The notes beneath the pieces were generated by a model, which was not told the DNA's origin, searched no databases, and saw only the letters and a list, made by a program, of their open reading frames with translations. Below are positions 25,361-34,586 of a stretch of DNA of 64,000 bases, in pieces; within the stretch, counting starts at the first letter, position 1; every line of letters begins with the position of its first letter. Position numbers and translations under genes: made by a program. Origin of the DNA: Actinomycetospora succinea (GTDB taxonomy: Bacteria; Actinomycetota; Actinomycetes; Mycobacteriales; Pseudonocardiaceae); the NCBI RefSeq assembly GCF_004363095.1, contig NZ_SNYO01000003.1, positions 620,001 through 684,000 on the forward strand. Direction: 5' to 3'.

Positions 25361-26245
25361 GTGCGGATCGCGTCGCTGCTGCCCGCGGCCACGGAGATCG
25401 TCGGCGCGCTGGGGCTCGCCGACGACCTCGTGGCCGTCACCTTCGAGTGCGACCGGCCCGAGGGCATCCGCGCCACGCGCCCGGTCGTCGTCGACACCGC
25501 GCTGCCGGCCGGCCCCACGCCCGGGGAGATCGACGCGATCGTCCGCGACCGCGCCGCCCGGAACCTGCCCCAGTACGAGCTCGACCGCGACGCCCTGCGC
25601 GACGCCGCGCCCGACCTCGTGCTCACCCAGGACCTGTGCCGGGTGTGCGCGCTCCCGGAGTCGACGGTGACCGAGGCGCTCGCCGACCTCGACCTCGACG
25701 CCACCGTGCTGACCGTCGACCCGCACACTCTCGACGAGGTCCTCGACGCCGTCGCGGCCGTCGCCCGGGCCGCGGGGGCGCCGGACGCGGGGACGGACCT
25801 GGTCGCCGGCCTGCAGGAGAGGCTGACAGCGATCGATCAGGCGGTCGGAGGACGACCGAGACCCCGCGTCCTCGCCCTCGAATGGGTCGACCCGCCGTTC
25901 CTCCCCGGTCACTGGGTGCCGGCGATGGTGCGGCGCGCGGGCGGGGAGCCGCTCGCCGGGATCGACGGCGGCCGCAGCGTCGCCACGTCATGGGAGGAGG
26001 TGGCGGCTCAGGACCCCGACGTCGTCCTCGTCGCCCCCTGCGGCTTCGGTCTCGACGACGCGGTGGCCCAGGCCGAGGAAGTGCGCGAGCGCCTGCCAGG
26101 CGTTCCCATGGTCGCCGTCGACTCGGCGTCCTACGTCGTGCGCGCCGGCCCCCGGCTGGTCGACGGGATCGAGGCGATCGCGCACGCCCTGCACCCCGAC
26201 GCCGTGCCCGCACCGCCGCCGGGGCGGATCACCCGGCTCAGCTGA
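25361..26245 (+). CDS. BtuF-like periplasmic-binding-fold protein lacking a signal
   Basis: A 294-residue protein of the helical-backbone metal/cobalamin-binding family (BtuF/FhuD type). [20 protein letters not shown] opens the N-terminal lobe, [16 protein letters not shown] (near residue 85) gives a Cys pair, and [20 protein letters not shown] the second lobe. No signal peptide or lipobox is visible, even allowing upstream starts, and no permease or ATPase is adjacent. It may be a cytosolic cobalamin-binding protein, as often annotated in actinobacteria. The 3' end overlaps the convergent soxR gene by 8 bases. Confidence 0.72.
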   Translation: MRIASLLPAATEIVGALGLADDLVAVTFECDRPEGIRATRPVVVDTALPAGPTPGEIDAIVRDRAARNLPQYELDRDALRDAAPDLVLTQDLCRVCALPESTVTEALADLDLDATVLTVDPHTLDEVLDAVAAVARAAGAPDAGTDLVAGLQERLTAIDQAVGGRPRPRVLALEWVDPPFLPGHWVPAMVRRAGGEPLAGIDGGRSVATSWEEVAAQDPDVVLVAPCGFGLDDAVAQAEEVRERLPGVPMVAVDSASYVVRAGPRLVDGIEAIAHALHPDAVPAPPPGRITRLS

Positions 26246-26708
26246 CCAGCTTGCGCGGACCCGGCCCGTCGGCGGCGAGCCGGTCGTGCGGGTTGGCGAG
26301 GCCGCAGCGGTCGAGCGACAGGCACCCGCAGCCGATGCAGCCGGTGAAGTCGTCGCGCAGCTGCTGGAGCCGGCGGATGCGGTCGTCGAGCTCCTCGCGC
26401 CACTGCGCGGACAGGCGCTCCCAGTCGTGGCGGTTGGGCGTCCGCCCGTCCGGGAGGCCGTCGAGCGAGGCGCGGATCTCCGCCAGCGGGATCCCGACGC
26501 GCTGGGCGATGCGGATGAACGACAGCCGGCGCAGCACCTCGCGGCGGAAGCGGCGCTGGTTGCCGGGGGTGCGGCGGCTGTGGATCAGGCCCTCGCGCTC
26601 GTAGAAGTGCAGGGCGGAGACCGCGACGCCGCTGCGCTCGGCGACCTCGCCGACCGAGAGCTCCTGGCCCGGGTAGGGGCGCGGGTGGTGGTCGTGGTGA
26701 TCGGTCAC
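26238..26708 (-). CDS. soxR: SoxR-type redox-sensing MerR regulator
   Basis: A 156-residue MerR-family activator. The HTH is [20 protein letters not shown] (residues 18-37) with [20 protein letters not shown] next. The C-terminal [14 protein letters not shown] holds the four Cys that bind the [2Fe-2S] cluster in SoxR. In actinobacteria SoxR answers redox-cycling compounds. GTG 26708 overlaps the stop of the FMN reductase gene by 4 bases, so soxR is the second gene of that operon. A SoxR-box-like site lies before the first gene. Confidence 0.88.
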   Translation of the reverse strand: MTDHHDHHPRPYPGQELSVGEVAERSGVAVSALHFYEREGLIHSRRTPGNQRRFRREVLRRLSFIRIAQRVGIPLAEIRASLDGLPDGRTPNRHDWERLSAQWREELDDRIRRLQQLRDDFTGCIGCGCLSLDRCGLANPHDRLAADGPGPRKLVS

Positions 26709-27247
26709 GTCGGGCTCCCGGCGGCGTGCTCGAGGCGGGCGCGGCGCAGGGTCCGTGCCCACCAGGTCAGGGCGTCGAGCAGGACGGTCGCGGCGGCGCC
26801 GGCGACCTCCTCGCGAGGCCGTCCGGTGCTGTCGAAGGCCCCGGCGGCGCCGTGGAAGCTCACGGTGTCGCGCAGCCCGACGGCGTGCAGCTCGGCGAGC
26901 ACGGGGCGCAGGTGCTCGACCGCGCGCAGCCCGCCGGACAGGCCGCCGTAGGCGACGAACCCGACCGGCTTGTCACGCCACTCGGCGCCGGTCGCGTCGA
27001 TCGCGGTCTTCAACGGGCCGGGGAAGCTGTGGTTGTACTCGGGCGTCACGATCACGACGGCGTCCGCGGTCCCGATCCGCTCGGTGAAGCCGGCGTCCAG
27101 CCCGGTCTCGAGCAGGTCGACGACGTCCACGGAGAACTCGGGGCGTCGTCGTGCGCGCTCGGCGAACCAGGCGGCGACGACCGGGCCGAAGCGGCCCTCG
27201 CGGACGCTGCCGATCACGACGGCGAGCCGGACGGTGTTCTCGCTCAT
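26705..27247 (-). CDS. NAD(P)H-dependent FMN reductase
   Basis: A 180-residue flavodoxin-fold reductase. The FMN phosphate loop is [18 protein letters not shown] (residues 10-27), and the ribityl/isoalloxazine segment is [18 protein letters not shown] (around 68-85). [18 protein letters not shown] completes the NADPH_dep_FMN_red pattern. Such enzymes reduce quinones, azo dyes or flavins, and are common SoxR targets. Gene order (reductase then soxR, 4-base overlap) supports redox stress response. The upstream leader is short and lacks a clear ribosome site. Confidence 0.87.
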   Translation of the reverse strand: MSENTVRLAVVIGSVREGRFGPVVAAWFAERARRRPEFSVDVVDLLETGLDAGFTERIGTADAVVIVTPEYNHSFPGPLKTAIDATGAEWRDKPVGFVAYGGLSGGLRAVEHLRPVLAELHAVGLRDTVSFHGAAGAFDSTGRPREEVAGAAATVLLDALTWWARTLRRARLEHAAGSPT

Positions 27248-27262
27248 GGGAGGAACGTAGAA

Positions 27263-27280
27263 CCTCGACTATTGTTCAGG
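27263..27280 (-). promoter_or_regulatory. SoxR-box-like operator
   Basis: CCTCGACTATTGTTCAGG is an imperfect palindrome matching 11 of 18 positions of the E. coli SoxR site CCTCAAGTTAACTTGAGG, including both CCT/AGG ends. It ends 16 bases before the reductase start and overlaps the last codons of the upstream gene. Confidence 0.55.
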
Positions 27281-27668
27281 TCAAGGACGCGAGGAGGCGG
27301 ACGGTCGCGACCGCGGCCTCCTCGGTGCGCACCCCGGTGCGCTCCGCCCACCCCGACACGGTCTCACCGCCGGCCAGGGCGACGGCGAGCTCGTCAGAAC
27401 CGGAGACCGCCACCTCCGCCGTCACGACGTCGCACGCCGCCAGGATCCGCTCCCGCCGCCGGGCCAGATGCTCGGCGAGCACGCGGCGCAGCTCGGTGAG
27501 CGCGCCCTCGTCGCCGCCGGCGAGGTCGGCCGCGGCGCGGCGGAGCAGCGCCTGCAGGGTCTCGGGCGGCAGGCCGGGGTCCTCGGGCTTCTTCGCATCC
27601 GCCGTGCGCCCCCGCTTGGCGTCGCGGCGACGCTGCTTCTCGGCACGTCGCTCGCGAGGGCCGGCCAT
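27276..27668 (-). CDS. Conserved hypothetical protein, basic N-terminus
   Basis: A 130-residue protein without a recognised domain. The first 25 residues are strongly basic (PRERRAEKQRRRDAKRGRTA), followed by helical segments ending in VSGWAERTGVRTEEAAVATV. This could bind nucleic acid, but nothing specific shows it. It lies 16 bases downstream of the DUF2786 gene on the same strand, so the two may be co-transcribed. Confidence 0.55.
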   Translation of the reverse strand: MAGPRERRAEKQRRRDAKRGRTADAKKPEDPGLPPETLQALLRRAAADLAGGDEGALTELRRVLAEHLARRRERILAACDVVTAEVAVSGSDELAVALAGGETVSGWAERTGVRTEEAAVATVRLLASLT

Positions 27669-27684
27669 GCCGACATCCTCGCCC

Positions 27685-28872
27685 CTACCGCTCGGCGAGC
27701 GCGTCGCGGCCCGGCGTGAGGCTGGCGGCGTCGGCGGCCGCGCGCCCGGCGGCCCACCCCTCGCCGTTGCCGACGCTGAAGCGCCGGCGGGTCAGGCGCG
27801 GGAAGAGCTCGCCGACCGTGCGCTCGACGACCTCGGCACGCGCCGCGAGCACCGGCAGCAGACCCTCGCCCAGCTCGGCGCGCGCGTGCGCCTGGGCCTC
27901 GTGCGCGGCGGCCTGGAGGCGCTCGCCGATGCGCGTCGCGTACGCGAGGAGGAAGGCGTGGCGGAACGACCGCGTCCGCGAGCGCGGCACCGAGCCGTCG
28001 TCGGCGACCAGCATCGCCCGGTCGGCCTGGACCAGCAGCGACGTGACCAGCAGCTCCACGGTCGCGAGGTCGGCCGCGTGCCCGATCACGGTGACCATGT
28101 CGAGCGCGGCGAGGCTCACCGCGCGGCACCGGTTGGCGCCCGCCACCTGGTGCACGAGGCTGGACTTGGCGCTCGCGTAGGGCGGGTCGATCCACAGCCG
28201 GCGGGCGGCGGCCCGGGGTGCGGCCTCGCCGGGACCCGCCACCACCGCCTGCTCGAGCGCGTGGCGCCCCATCAGCTCCTGGGCCTTGGCGGAGAGCGCC
28301 TCGGCCTCCTCGGGGAACTCGGTGGACTCGGCCTTCGCCAGCAGTCCCCGCACCCGCGCGAGCACCCGGGCGTCGACGCCCTCGGGCACGCGCTGCTCCT
28401 CGCCGAGCCACGGCAGCGTCGGCAGGGAGCGCAGCAGGCCGACGAGGGCGACGCTCGCCGACAGCGCGTCGTCGGGGTCGAGACCGCGCACCGAGCTCCA
28501 CTGCGCCACCAGCGGCACGTCGCGTGCCGGCGGCGTGGCCCCCAGGTCGGCGAGGTCGGCGTCGAGCGCGGCGTCACCGCGCGGGCGGCGGGAGGCGGCC
28601 GCGCTCAGGACGTCGACCGCCAGCACCACCCGCCCCGCGGACAGCCGGCGGCGCACCACCTCGGTGACGTCGCGCGCACCCCACCCCCGCGCGTGCAGCG
28701 CGTCGGCCGCGTCGAGCAGCGCCAGCTCGGCGCCCGCCAGCAGCGTCCGCGACGTGCCGTACCGCGCCCGCAGCACGGCGGTGACCTGCTCGCCGCGCCC
28801 GCCGGCCGCCGCGAGGCCGGCGAGGAAGCGCGCGGCCTCCTCCGGGTCGTCCGATCCTGCTCTCGTCGCCAT
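27685..28872 (-). CDS. DUF2786-domain protein
   Basis: A 395-residue protein. The DUF2786 signature lies near residues 175-210 (VRGLLAKAESTEFPEEAEAL then SAKAQELMGRHALE), followed by a conserved DPPYASAKSSLVHQVAGAN segment. Function is not known. An N-terminal 130-residue helical region is variable. It is divergent from the large helicase-nuclease gene, 190 bases away. ATG 28872 gives the N-terminus MATRAGSDDPEEAARFLAG. Confidence 0.78.
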   Translation of the reverse strand: MATRAGSDDPEEAARFLAGLAAAGGRGEQVTAVLRARYGTSRTLLAGAELALLDAADALHARGWGARDVTEVVRRRLSAGRVVLAVDVLSAAASRRPRGDAALDADLADLGATPPARDVPLVAQWSSVRGLDPDDALSASVALVGLLRSLPTLPWLGEEQRVPEGVDARVLARVRGLLAKAESTEFPEEAEALSAKAQELMGRHALEQAVVAGPGEAAPRAAARRLWIDPPYASAKSSLVHQVAGANRCRAVSLAALDMVTVIGHAADLATVELLVTSLLVQADRAMLVADDGSVPRSRTRSFRHAFLLAYATRIGERLQAAAHEAQAHARAELGEGLLPVLAARAEVVERTVGELFPRLTRRRFSVGNGEGWAAGRAAADAASLTPGRDALAER

Positions 28873-29062
28873 CCGCCCTCCTGCCCGGTCCGACGGCGGG
28901 TGCCGTCACGGGGTTCGACGGGCCCGGCCCCCGCACGGTTCCACAGAGTTCGAGAGCAGTTCCCCCGGACGGGTCCCCGTCGCACCCGGGCACGCGTGGT
29001 CGGCCCGGGGGCGGGATGCGATCGTGGTCCGTCGAGCAGGGACGACGGGGGAAGGGAGCGGG

Positions 29063-32000
29063 GTGGTGGGCGTGCCGCAGGAGCCGGTCGCGATCCCGAC
29101 CGACGCGCCCCGGACCAACGGTGTCGCCGGCGCCCCCCACGCGACGCCCGAGCACGACCCCGCCCTGCGCGACCGGGTCCAGCGGTTCGTCGGCGTCCTG
29201 CGCCGCGTCGCCCTCGCCCGCGCCCGCCCGGTGCGACACACCCGCCACCACGTCGGCGAGCTGCCCCTGGTCGACGTCGCCGACCAGTCCGCGGTCCGCC
29301 GCCCCCGTGAGGCCGGCGACGAGATCCTCCGCGCGCCCGCCGACGGCCCGCTGCGGGCGACGTTCGACGCGCTGTTCGACCTCATGCGCGCGGCCGCCGA
29401 CCAGCCCGAGGCGGTCGAGCTCGTCCTCGCCAGCGGGCTGCTGCACGCCCCCGACCAGGACGTCCGCGTGCACCTGCTCGCCCGCCCGGTGCGGATCGAG
29501 CACGACGGGGACGACATGGTCGTGACCCTCGCCGGCGAGGCCACCGCCTGGGAGGACGAGGAGCTCCTCGCGGGCACCGGGCTCGTCGACGACACCGTCC
29601 ACGCCGGCGAGGCTGCCCCCGCCTCCCCGCTCGACCCCGACCTCGTCGACGTCCTCGCCGCCTGGGCAGACCGCCGCCTGCGGGTCGAGCACACGCGCGG
29701 CGACGACTGGATCGGCCCGACCGGCCCCGGCACCGCCCTCGTGCCCGCGCCGACCCTGATCGCCCGGCGCCGCGGGGCCGCGGCGCTGCGCACGTTCTAC
29801 GACGCGATGGTCGCCGACCTGGCCGACACGTCCCGCCCGCTGCCCGTCGGCCTCGCCCAGCTCGTCGAGGCGATCGAGCCCGCCGACCGCGCCGCGTGGC
29901 TCGCCCGCACCGGCCACGACGACCCGCCCGTCACCGACCCGCTGTTCCCGCTGCCCGTGGGCGCCGCGCAGGGCCGCATCCTCGGGCGGCTGGGGCGCGA
30001 CTCCGGCGTCGTCGTCGAGGGTCCGCCGGGCACCGGCAAGACGCACACGATCGCCAACCTGCTCTCCGCGCTGCTCGCCGAGGGCCGCCGCGTGCTCGTG
30101 ACCAGCGAGAAGGCGCAGGCCCTGCGGGTGCTGCGCGACAAGCTGCCCTCCGAGATGCGCGACCTGTGCCTCTCGCTGGCGGAGGCGGACGACCACGAGC
30201 CGGGCATCGCCGGCCTCGCCGCGCGCAGCACCGAGTTCGACCCCGACGAGTCCGCGCAGGCCGTCGCGGACCTCGTCGAGCGCCGCGACGAGCTGCTGGC
30301 CGAGCGCGACGCCGCCCTCGACGCGCTGGTCGCCGAGCGCGCCGCCGAGACCACCGTCGCGCGCGACCTCGGCCCCGGCATGACGGGCACGCGCGCCGAG
30401 ATCGCCCGGCGCCTGCGGACCGCCCACGAGCGCGACGGGTGGCTCGCCGACGTCGTCGGTACCGACGTCGAGCTGCCCGCCTCGCCGCCGCTCTCGACCG
30501 CCGAGTTCCGCACCCTGCGCACCCTGCTCGCGAGCGAGACCCCCGAGCGGCGCGAGCGGACCCGTCTCGTGCTGCCGCAGCCGGTCGAGCTGCCGCCCGA
30601 GGACCACGTCGCGGGGCTCGCCGCCGCCGTCCTGCGCGGCCTCGACGCCACGTCCGGGGACGTCGGCGACATCGTCGCCGCGCTGGGCGGGCTGCCCCCC
30701 GACGCCGCCGCGCACCTGCCCGAGGTGAGCCGCCGGGTCGCCGACGCGCTCGCCGAGCTGGGCGAGACCGGTGACGAGGCCGAGTGGGCGCACGGCGTCA
30801 CCGACGCCGTGCTCTCGGGGCGCGCCGGGCACCTGTGGTCGCGCGCGACCGACGGGCTGCGCGCCGTCGACGCGATGCTCGAGCACGACCGCCGCGCCGG
30901 CCCGGCCCAGGTCCGCGTCGAGGACTCCGTCGACGTGGCCGCCGCCGCGCCGGTCTTCGAGCGCTTCGCGACGTTCCTCGCCGACGGCGGCACGACCCGC
31001 CGGATGTTCAAGCCCGACGAGCAGAAGGCCGTCGAGCCCTACCTCGTCGACATCCACCTGCACGGCGCCGACCCCGCGACCGTCTCCGGGGCGTCCGCGA
31101 TCGCCCACCACCTGCGGATCCTCGAGATCACCGACCGGCTCTCCGAGGGCTTCGGCCCGCTCGGGCACCCGCTGCGCCGCGCCGAGCACCGCGCCCTGCT
31201 CGTCGAGCAGGTCCTCGCGCTGCGCGCGACGTGCCGGGCGGTGGGCCGGGTGCTGACGGCGGCGATGGGGGCCCGTCGCCTGCTCGCCGCACTGCCGCCC
31301 GCCGACCGGCCCCGCGTCGACTCGCTCGCCCGCCTGCGCGTGCTGACCACGCTGACCCTGGACGTCGACGACACCCGCGCGGCCGAGCTCGCGCGCGCCG
31401 AGCTCGACGAGGTGATCGAGCGGGTCCAGGCCGGCGTGCCGCCCGCGCGGCAGGCCCCGGAGCTCGTCGCGGTGCTCGACGCCCTGCGCCGCCGCGACCC
31501 CGAGGCGTACGCCGACGCCGTGCTCGCCGTCGAGACCGCGCACGCCGAGGCCCGCGACCAGCGCCGCGCCGACACCCTCGCCGACCGCCTGGACAAGGCC
31601 GCCCCGGGCGTCGCCGCGCTCCTGCGCGCCCACGCCGGCGAGCCGTGGCCCGACCGCGAGGAGCGCTTCGAGTCCGCGTGGGCGTACGCGCGGGCGGCCG
31701 CGCGGGTGCGGCAGTGGGCGGCCGCCGAGGACGCACCGGACCGGCTCGCCGACCTCGACGTCGAGCTCGCCGGTGCGACGGCCCGGCTGGCGGCGGCCAA
31801 GGCGTGGCGGGCGTCGCTGACCCGGATCACCGCCGAGCAGATGCGCGCGCTGCAGAGCCACCGGGCCTCGGTCGCCGCGGTCGGCAAGGGCACCGGGCGC
31901 CACGCCGACCGCTACCGGGCCGCCGCCCGCGAGGCCGTGGAGGTCGCCCGGGACGCGGTCCCGGCCTGGGTGATGCCGATCCGCGAGGTGCTCGCCGCCG

Positions 32001-33646
32001 TCCCACCGCGCCCCGACGCGTTCGACGTCGTGATCGTCGACGAGGCGAGCCAGGCCGACCTGACCAGCCTGTTCCTGCTCTGGCTCGCGCCGCGGGTGAT
32101 CGTCGTCGGCGACGACCGGCAGTGCACCCCGGCCGACGTCGGCGTCGGCTCGCTCGAGCCCGCGTTCGCGCGGCTGGAGACCGACCTGCCCGAGGTGCCG
32201 TTCTACCTGCGCAGCCAGTTCACGCCACGCGCGAGCGTGTTCTCGGTCTTCCGCGCGACGTTCGGGCCGCCGATCCGGCTGCGCGAGCACTTCCGCTCGA
32301 TGCCCGAGATCGTCGGCTGGTCGTCGCGGGAGTTCTACAGCGGGCCCGGCGAGGGGGACGCGCCGCTGGTGCCGCTGCGCCAGTTCGGCGCCGACCGGCT
32401 CCCGCCGCTGCGTGCGACGTTCGTGCCGGACGCGGCCGTGCGCGGTCAGGGGTCGTCGCTGGCCAACGACGCGGAGGCGTCCGCGCTCGTCGACGCCGTG
32501 GCGCGCTGCGCGGACGACCCGGCCTACGCCGGGGCGACGTTCGGCGTGGTCGTGCTGCAGGGCCACGGGCAGGTCGAAGTGATCGAGGGTCTGCTGCGGG
32601 AGCGCCTCGGTGTCGACCAGTGGGAGGCCCGGCGGCTGCGGGTCGGCGTCGCCGCGGACTTCCAGGGCGACGAGCGCGACGTCGTGTGGCTCTCGATGGT
32701 CGTCGCGCCCGGCCACCGTCTCGTGGCGCTGACGGCCGAGCGCTACCGCCAGGCGTTCAACGTGGCCGCCTCGCGCGCCCGCGACCAGCTGTGGCTCTTC
32801 CACTCGGTCGCCGTCGACGACCTCACCCCCGCCGACCTGCGCCGCAGGCTCCTCGAACACGTGACGGCGGTCGAACCCGTCGGGTCCGCGGGCGCGCCGG
32901 AGAACCGGCCGGCGCCCGCCGAGGTCGACCGCGAGCACCGCCACCCGGCATTCGGCAGCCTGTTCGCGCAGCGGGTCTTCGCCGACCTCTCCGAGCGGGG
33001 TTTCGCGGTCGTCCCGCAGGTCGAGGTGCACGGCCGCGTGCTCGACCTCGTCGTGACGGGCGCGACGGGCCGGCTCGCGGTGCTCTGCGACGGCGACGAG
33101 GCGCGCCGTCCCGCGACTCGCGCCGACGTCGAGGCCGAGCACGACCTGCGCCGGTGCGGCTGGCCGGTCGTGCGGGTGGTCGAGTCCCGCTACGTCGCCG
33201 ACCCCGAGGGCGCCCTGACCCCGGTGCTCGACGCGGCCTCGGCCGCCGGGATCACGCCGCAGGCGCCGACCGGCCCCCTCGCCGTCGTCGAGTCCGCGCC
33301 CGGGGACGGGGTGGAGTACCGGCCCCGGCGCGGACGCTCGGGGCGCGCGGTCCTCGGGGGAGCGGTGCCCGAGACGCTCGACGACCTCGTGGCCGACCTC
33401 GCCGCCCAGGGCTTCCCGCCCCCGCGCCGCGACGCGCGCGTGCACGACCCCCGTGGTGGCGGCGTGCTCAGCGACGCCGCGGCGCTCTGGCCGACCGGGA
33501 TCAGCCGGCGCGCCCTCGCCCCGCCGGTCGTCCTCGACCCCGACGTCGCCGACCCGGCCCGCGACCGCCTCCGGGAACTGGGCTACAAGGTGCTCACGTC
33601 CGTCGCCGACGTCCGCGCCCACCTCGCGGAGTCCTCGGAGCGCTGA
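29063..33646 (+). CDS. Large SF1 helicase with C-terminal MTES_1575-like nuclease domain
   Basis: A 1527-residue protein. The SF1 (Upf1/DNA2-like) helicase has Walker A GPPGTGKTHTIANLL near residue 320, Walker B VIVDEASQADL near 990, motif III VVGDDRQCTP, motif IV region HFRSMPEIVGW, motif V FQGDERDVVWLSMV and motif VI YRQAFNVAASRARDQLW. Roughly 650 residues of helical insertion separate motifs I and II. A C-terminal 100-residue segment near 1296-1395 (VVPQVEVHGRVLDLVVTGA, then RLAVLCDGD) resembles Vsr-like MTES_1575 endonucleases. The usual ECDG...H reads LCDGDEAR, so key acidic and His positions may be lost. GAAGGGA precedes GTG 29063. Helicase-nuclease fusions of this size are often anti-phage genes. 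Confidence 0.83.
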   Translation: MVGVPQEPVAIPTDAPRTNGVAGAPHATPEHDPALRDRVQRFVGVLRRVALARARPVRHTRHHVGELPLVDVADQSAVRRPREAGDEILRAPADGPLRATFDALFDLMRAAADQPEAVELVLASGLLHAPDQDVRVHLLARPVRIEHDGDDMVVTLAGEATAWEDEELLAGTGLVDDTVHAGEAAPASPLDPDLVDVLAAWADRRLRVEHTRGDDWIGPTGPGTALVPAPTLIARRRGAAALRTFYDAMVADLADTSRPLPVGLAQLVEAIEPADRAAWLARTGHDDPPVTDPLFPLPVGAAQGRILGRLGRDSGVVVEGPPGTGKTHTIANLLSALLAEGRRVLVTSEKAQALRVLRDKLPSEMRDLCLSLAEADDHEPGIAGLAARSTEFDPDESAQAVADLVERRDELLAERDAALDALVAERAAETTVARDLGPGMTGTRAEIARRLRTAHERDGWLADVVGTDVELPASPPLSTAEFRTLRTLLASETPERRERTRLVLPQPVELPPEDHVAGLAAAVLRGLDATSGDVGDIVAALGGLPPDAAAHLPEVSRRVADALAELGETGDEAEWAHGVTDAVLSGRAGHLWSRATDGLRAVDAMLEHDRRAGPAQVRVEDSVDVAAAAPVFERFATFLADGGTTRRMFKPDEQKAVEPYLVDIHLHGADPATVSGASAIAHHLRILEITDRLSEGFGPLGHPLRRAEHRALLVEQVLALRATCRAVGRVLTAAMGARRLLAALPPADRPRVDSLARLRVLTTLTLDVDDTRAAELARAELDEVIERVQAGVPPARQAPELVAVLDALRRRDPEAYADAVLAVETAHAEARDQRRADTLADRLDKAAPGVAALLRAHAGEPWPDREERFESAWAYARAAARVRQWAAAEDAPDRLADLDVELAGATARLAAAKAWRASLTRITAEQMRALQSHRASVAAVGKGTGRHADRYRAAAREAVEVARDAVPAWVMPIREVLAAVPPRPDAFDVVIVDEASQADLTSLFLLWLAPRVIVVGDDRQCTPADVGVGSLEPAFARLETDLPEVPFYLRSQFTPRASVFSVFRATFGPPIRLREHFRSMPEIVGWSSREFYSGPGEGDAPLVPLRQFGADRLPPLRATFVPDAAVRGQGSSLANDAEASALVDAVARCADDPAYAGATFGVVVLQGHGQVEVIEGLLRERLGVDQWEARRLRVGVAADFQGDERDVVWLSMVVAPGHRLVALTAERYRQAFNVAASRARDQLWLFHSVAVDDLTPADLRRRLLEHVTAVEPVGSAGAPENRPAPAEVDREHRHPAFGSLFAQRVFADLSERGFAVVPQVEVHGRVLDLVVTGATGRLAVLCDGDEARRPATRADVEAEHDLRRCGWPVVRVVESRYVADPEGALTPVLDAASAAGITPQAPTGPLAVVESAPGDGVEYRPRRGRSGRAVLGGAVPETLDDLVADLAAQGFPPPRRDARVHDPRGGGVLSDAAALWPTGISRRALAPPVVLDPDVADPARDRLRELGYKVLTSVADVRAHLAESSER

Positions 33647-33657
33647 GGCCCGGGGGA

Positions 33658-33740
33658 GTACCAGCGATGCGGCATCGCTGGCGTCTCATGCCAGGATCGC
33701 CACATTCTCGGCATCGCGACACGCCGATGCGGAGCGTTCT
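33658..33740. repeat. Palindromic repeat R1, copy 2 (convergent junction)
   Basis: Perfect hairpin at 33661-33681, identical to copy 1 at 11533-11553. The following GCGTCT, CCAGGATCGCCACAT and CGACACGCCGA also match. The element lies between the helicase stop and the EcsC gene and supplies the last EcsC codons, so its right part is coding. Confidence 0.75.
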
Positions 33741-34486
33741 CTGAGGTACCGCGCCCGGTAGTGCCGCTCCGCGTCGTCGACGACGCGCGCCAGCAGCCGC
33801 GCCCCGAGGAACGCGCCGAGCGCCGCGTCGAGGACCGGCCCGGCGGCGGGCACGAAGCGCAGCAGCTCGGTCGGCCCGCGGTGCACCGAGAGCCGCATGA
33901 CCACGAGCCCGGCGAGCTGTCGGCGGTCGTCCGCCTCCGCCGCGGCCGCTCCGCTCCGCTGCGTGCCGCAGGCCCCGTGGGCCGTCCCGCCCAGCGTCGT
34001 CGCGACGAGCGCGAGCACCTGGGTCCGGTCGTCGTCCGAGCGCACCGCGAAGCCGTAGCTCGCCCCGACGTGGGACACGGCGCGCACGCAGGTCGCCGTC
34101 GTGAGCAGGGTGTCGACGCCCAGCGCGCCGAGCACGCCCACCACCGGTGCCCACCGGCCCGCGCCCAGGACCCCGGTCAGCAGCCCGCTCGCCCCGGCCT
34201 GCACGGCGCCGACCGTCGCGTAGAGGCGCGTGAACGCCGGGCGGGCGTCGAGGACGTCGTCACCGACGGCGGGCTCGGGCGTCTCGCGCCCCAGGACGAC
34301 CCGAGCGGGGTCGAGCGTCGCGTGACCGAGCCACTCCCCGGCGGTCCCCGCGAAGGACGCCAGGTCGCCCGGTCCCGGCAGGGCACGCAGCCAGCCGGTC
34401 AGCGTGGCGAGCACGTCGGAGACCCGGCTCGTCGGCGGGTCGACCGGCGGCGGGACCAGGCTCAGGGGCGCGAGGGCGGCGGTCAT
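33686..34486 (-). CDS. EcsC-family protein 1
   Basis: A 266-residue EcsC-like protein with short hydrophobic helices (VQAGASGLLTGVLGAG, WAPVVGVLGALGVDTLLTTA) and a C-terminal LGARLLARVVDDAERHYRAR. It is paralogous to the next gene: both have DTLLT followed by a CxRAVxHV motif and the LLARVVD/LLAKVVD helix. The last dozen residues (CRDAENVAILA) are encoded by repeat R1, so the original C-terminus may have been replaced. Function of EcsC proteins is unclear; membrane association is likely. Confidence 0.72.
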   Translation of the reverse strand: MTAALAPLSLVPPPVDPPTSRVSDVLATLTGWLRALPGPGDLASFAGTAGEWLGHATLDPARVVLGRETPEPAVGDDVLDARPAFTRLYATVGAVQAGASGLLTGVLGAGRWAPVVGVLGALGVDTLLTTATCVRAVSHVGASYGFAVRSDDDRTQVLALVATTLGGTAHGACGTQRSGAAAAEADDRRQLAGLVVMRLSVHRGPTELLRFVPAAGPVLDAALGAFLGARLLARVVDDAERHYRARYLRERSASACRDAENVAILA

Positions 34487-34586
34487 CCGGGCTGACGCTA
34501 GGTCGCCCGGACGGGAACCGGAGATCCGCGAGCTGCCCGATCGGTGGCCGCCCGGTGAACGCCGGGTGGACGCTGCGCCGAACGGG

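Noticed and set aside
28574-33622. Long minus-strand open frame antisense to the helicase gene
   Set aside because: Shadow frame without domain motifs; the plus-strand frame contains every SF1 motif.
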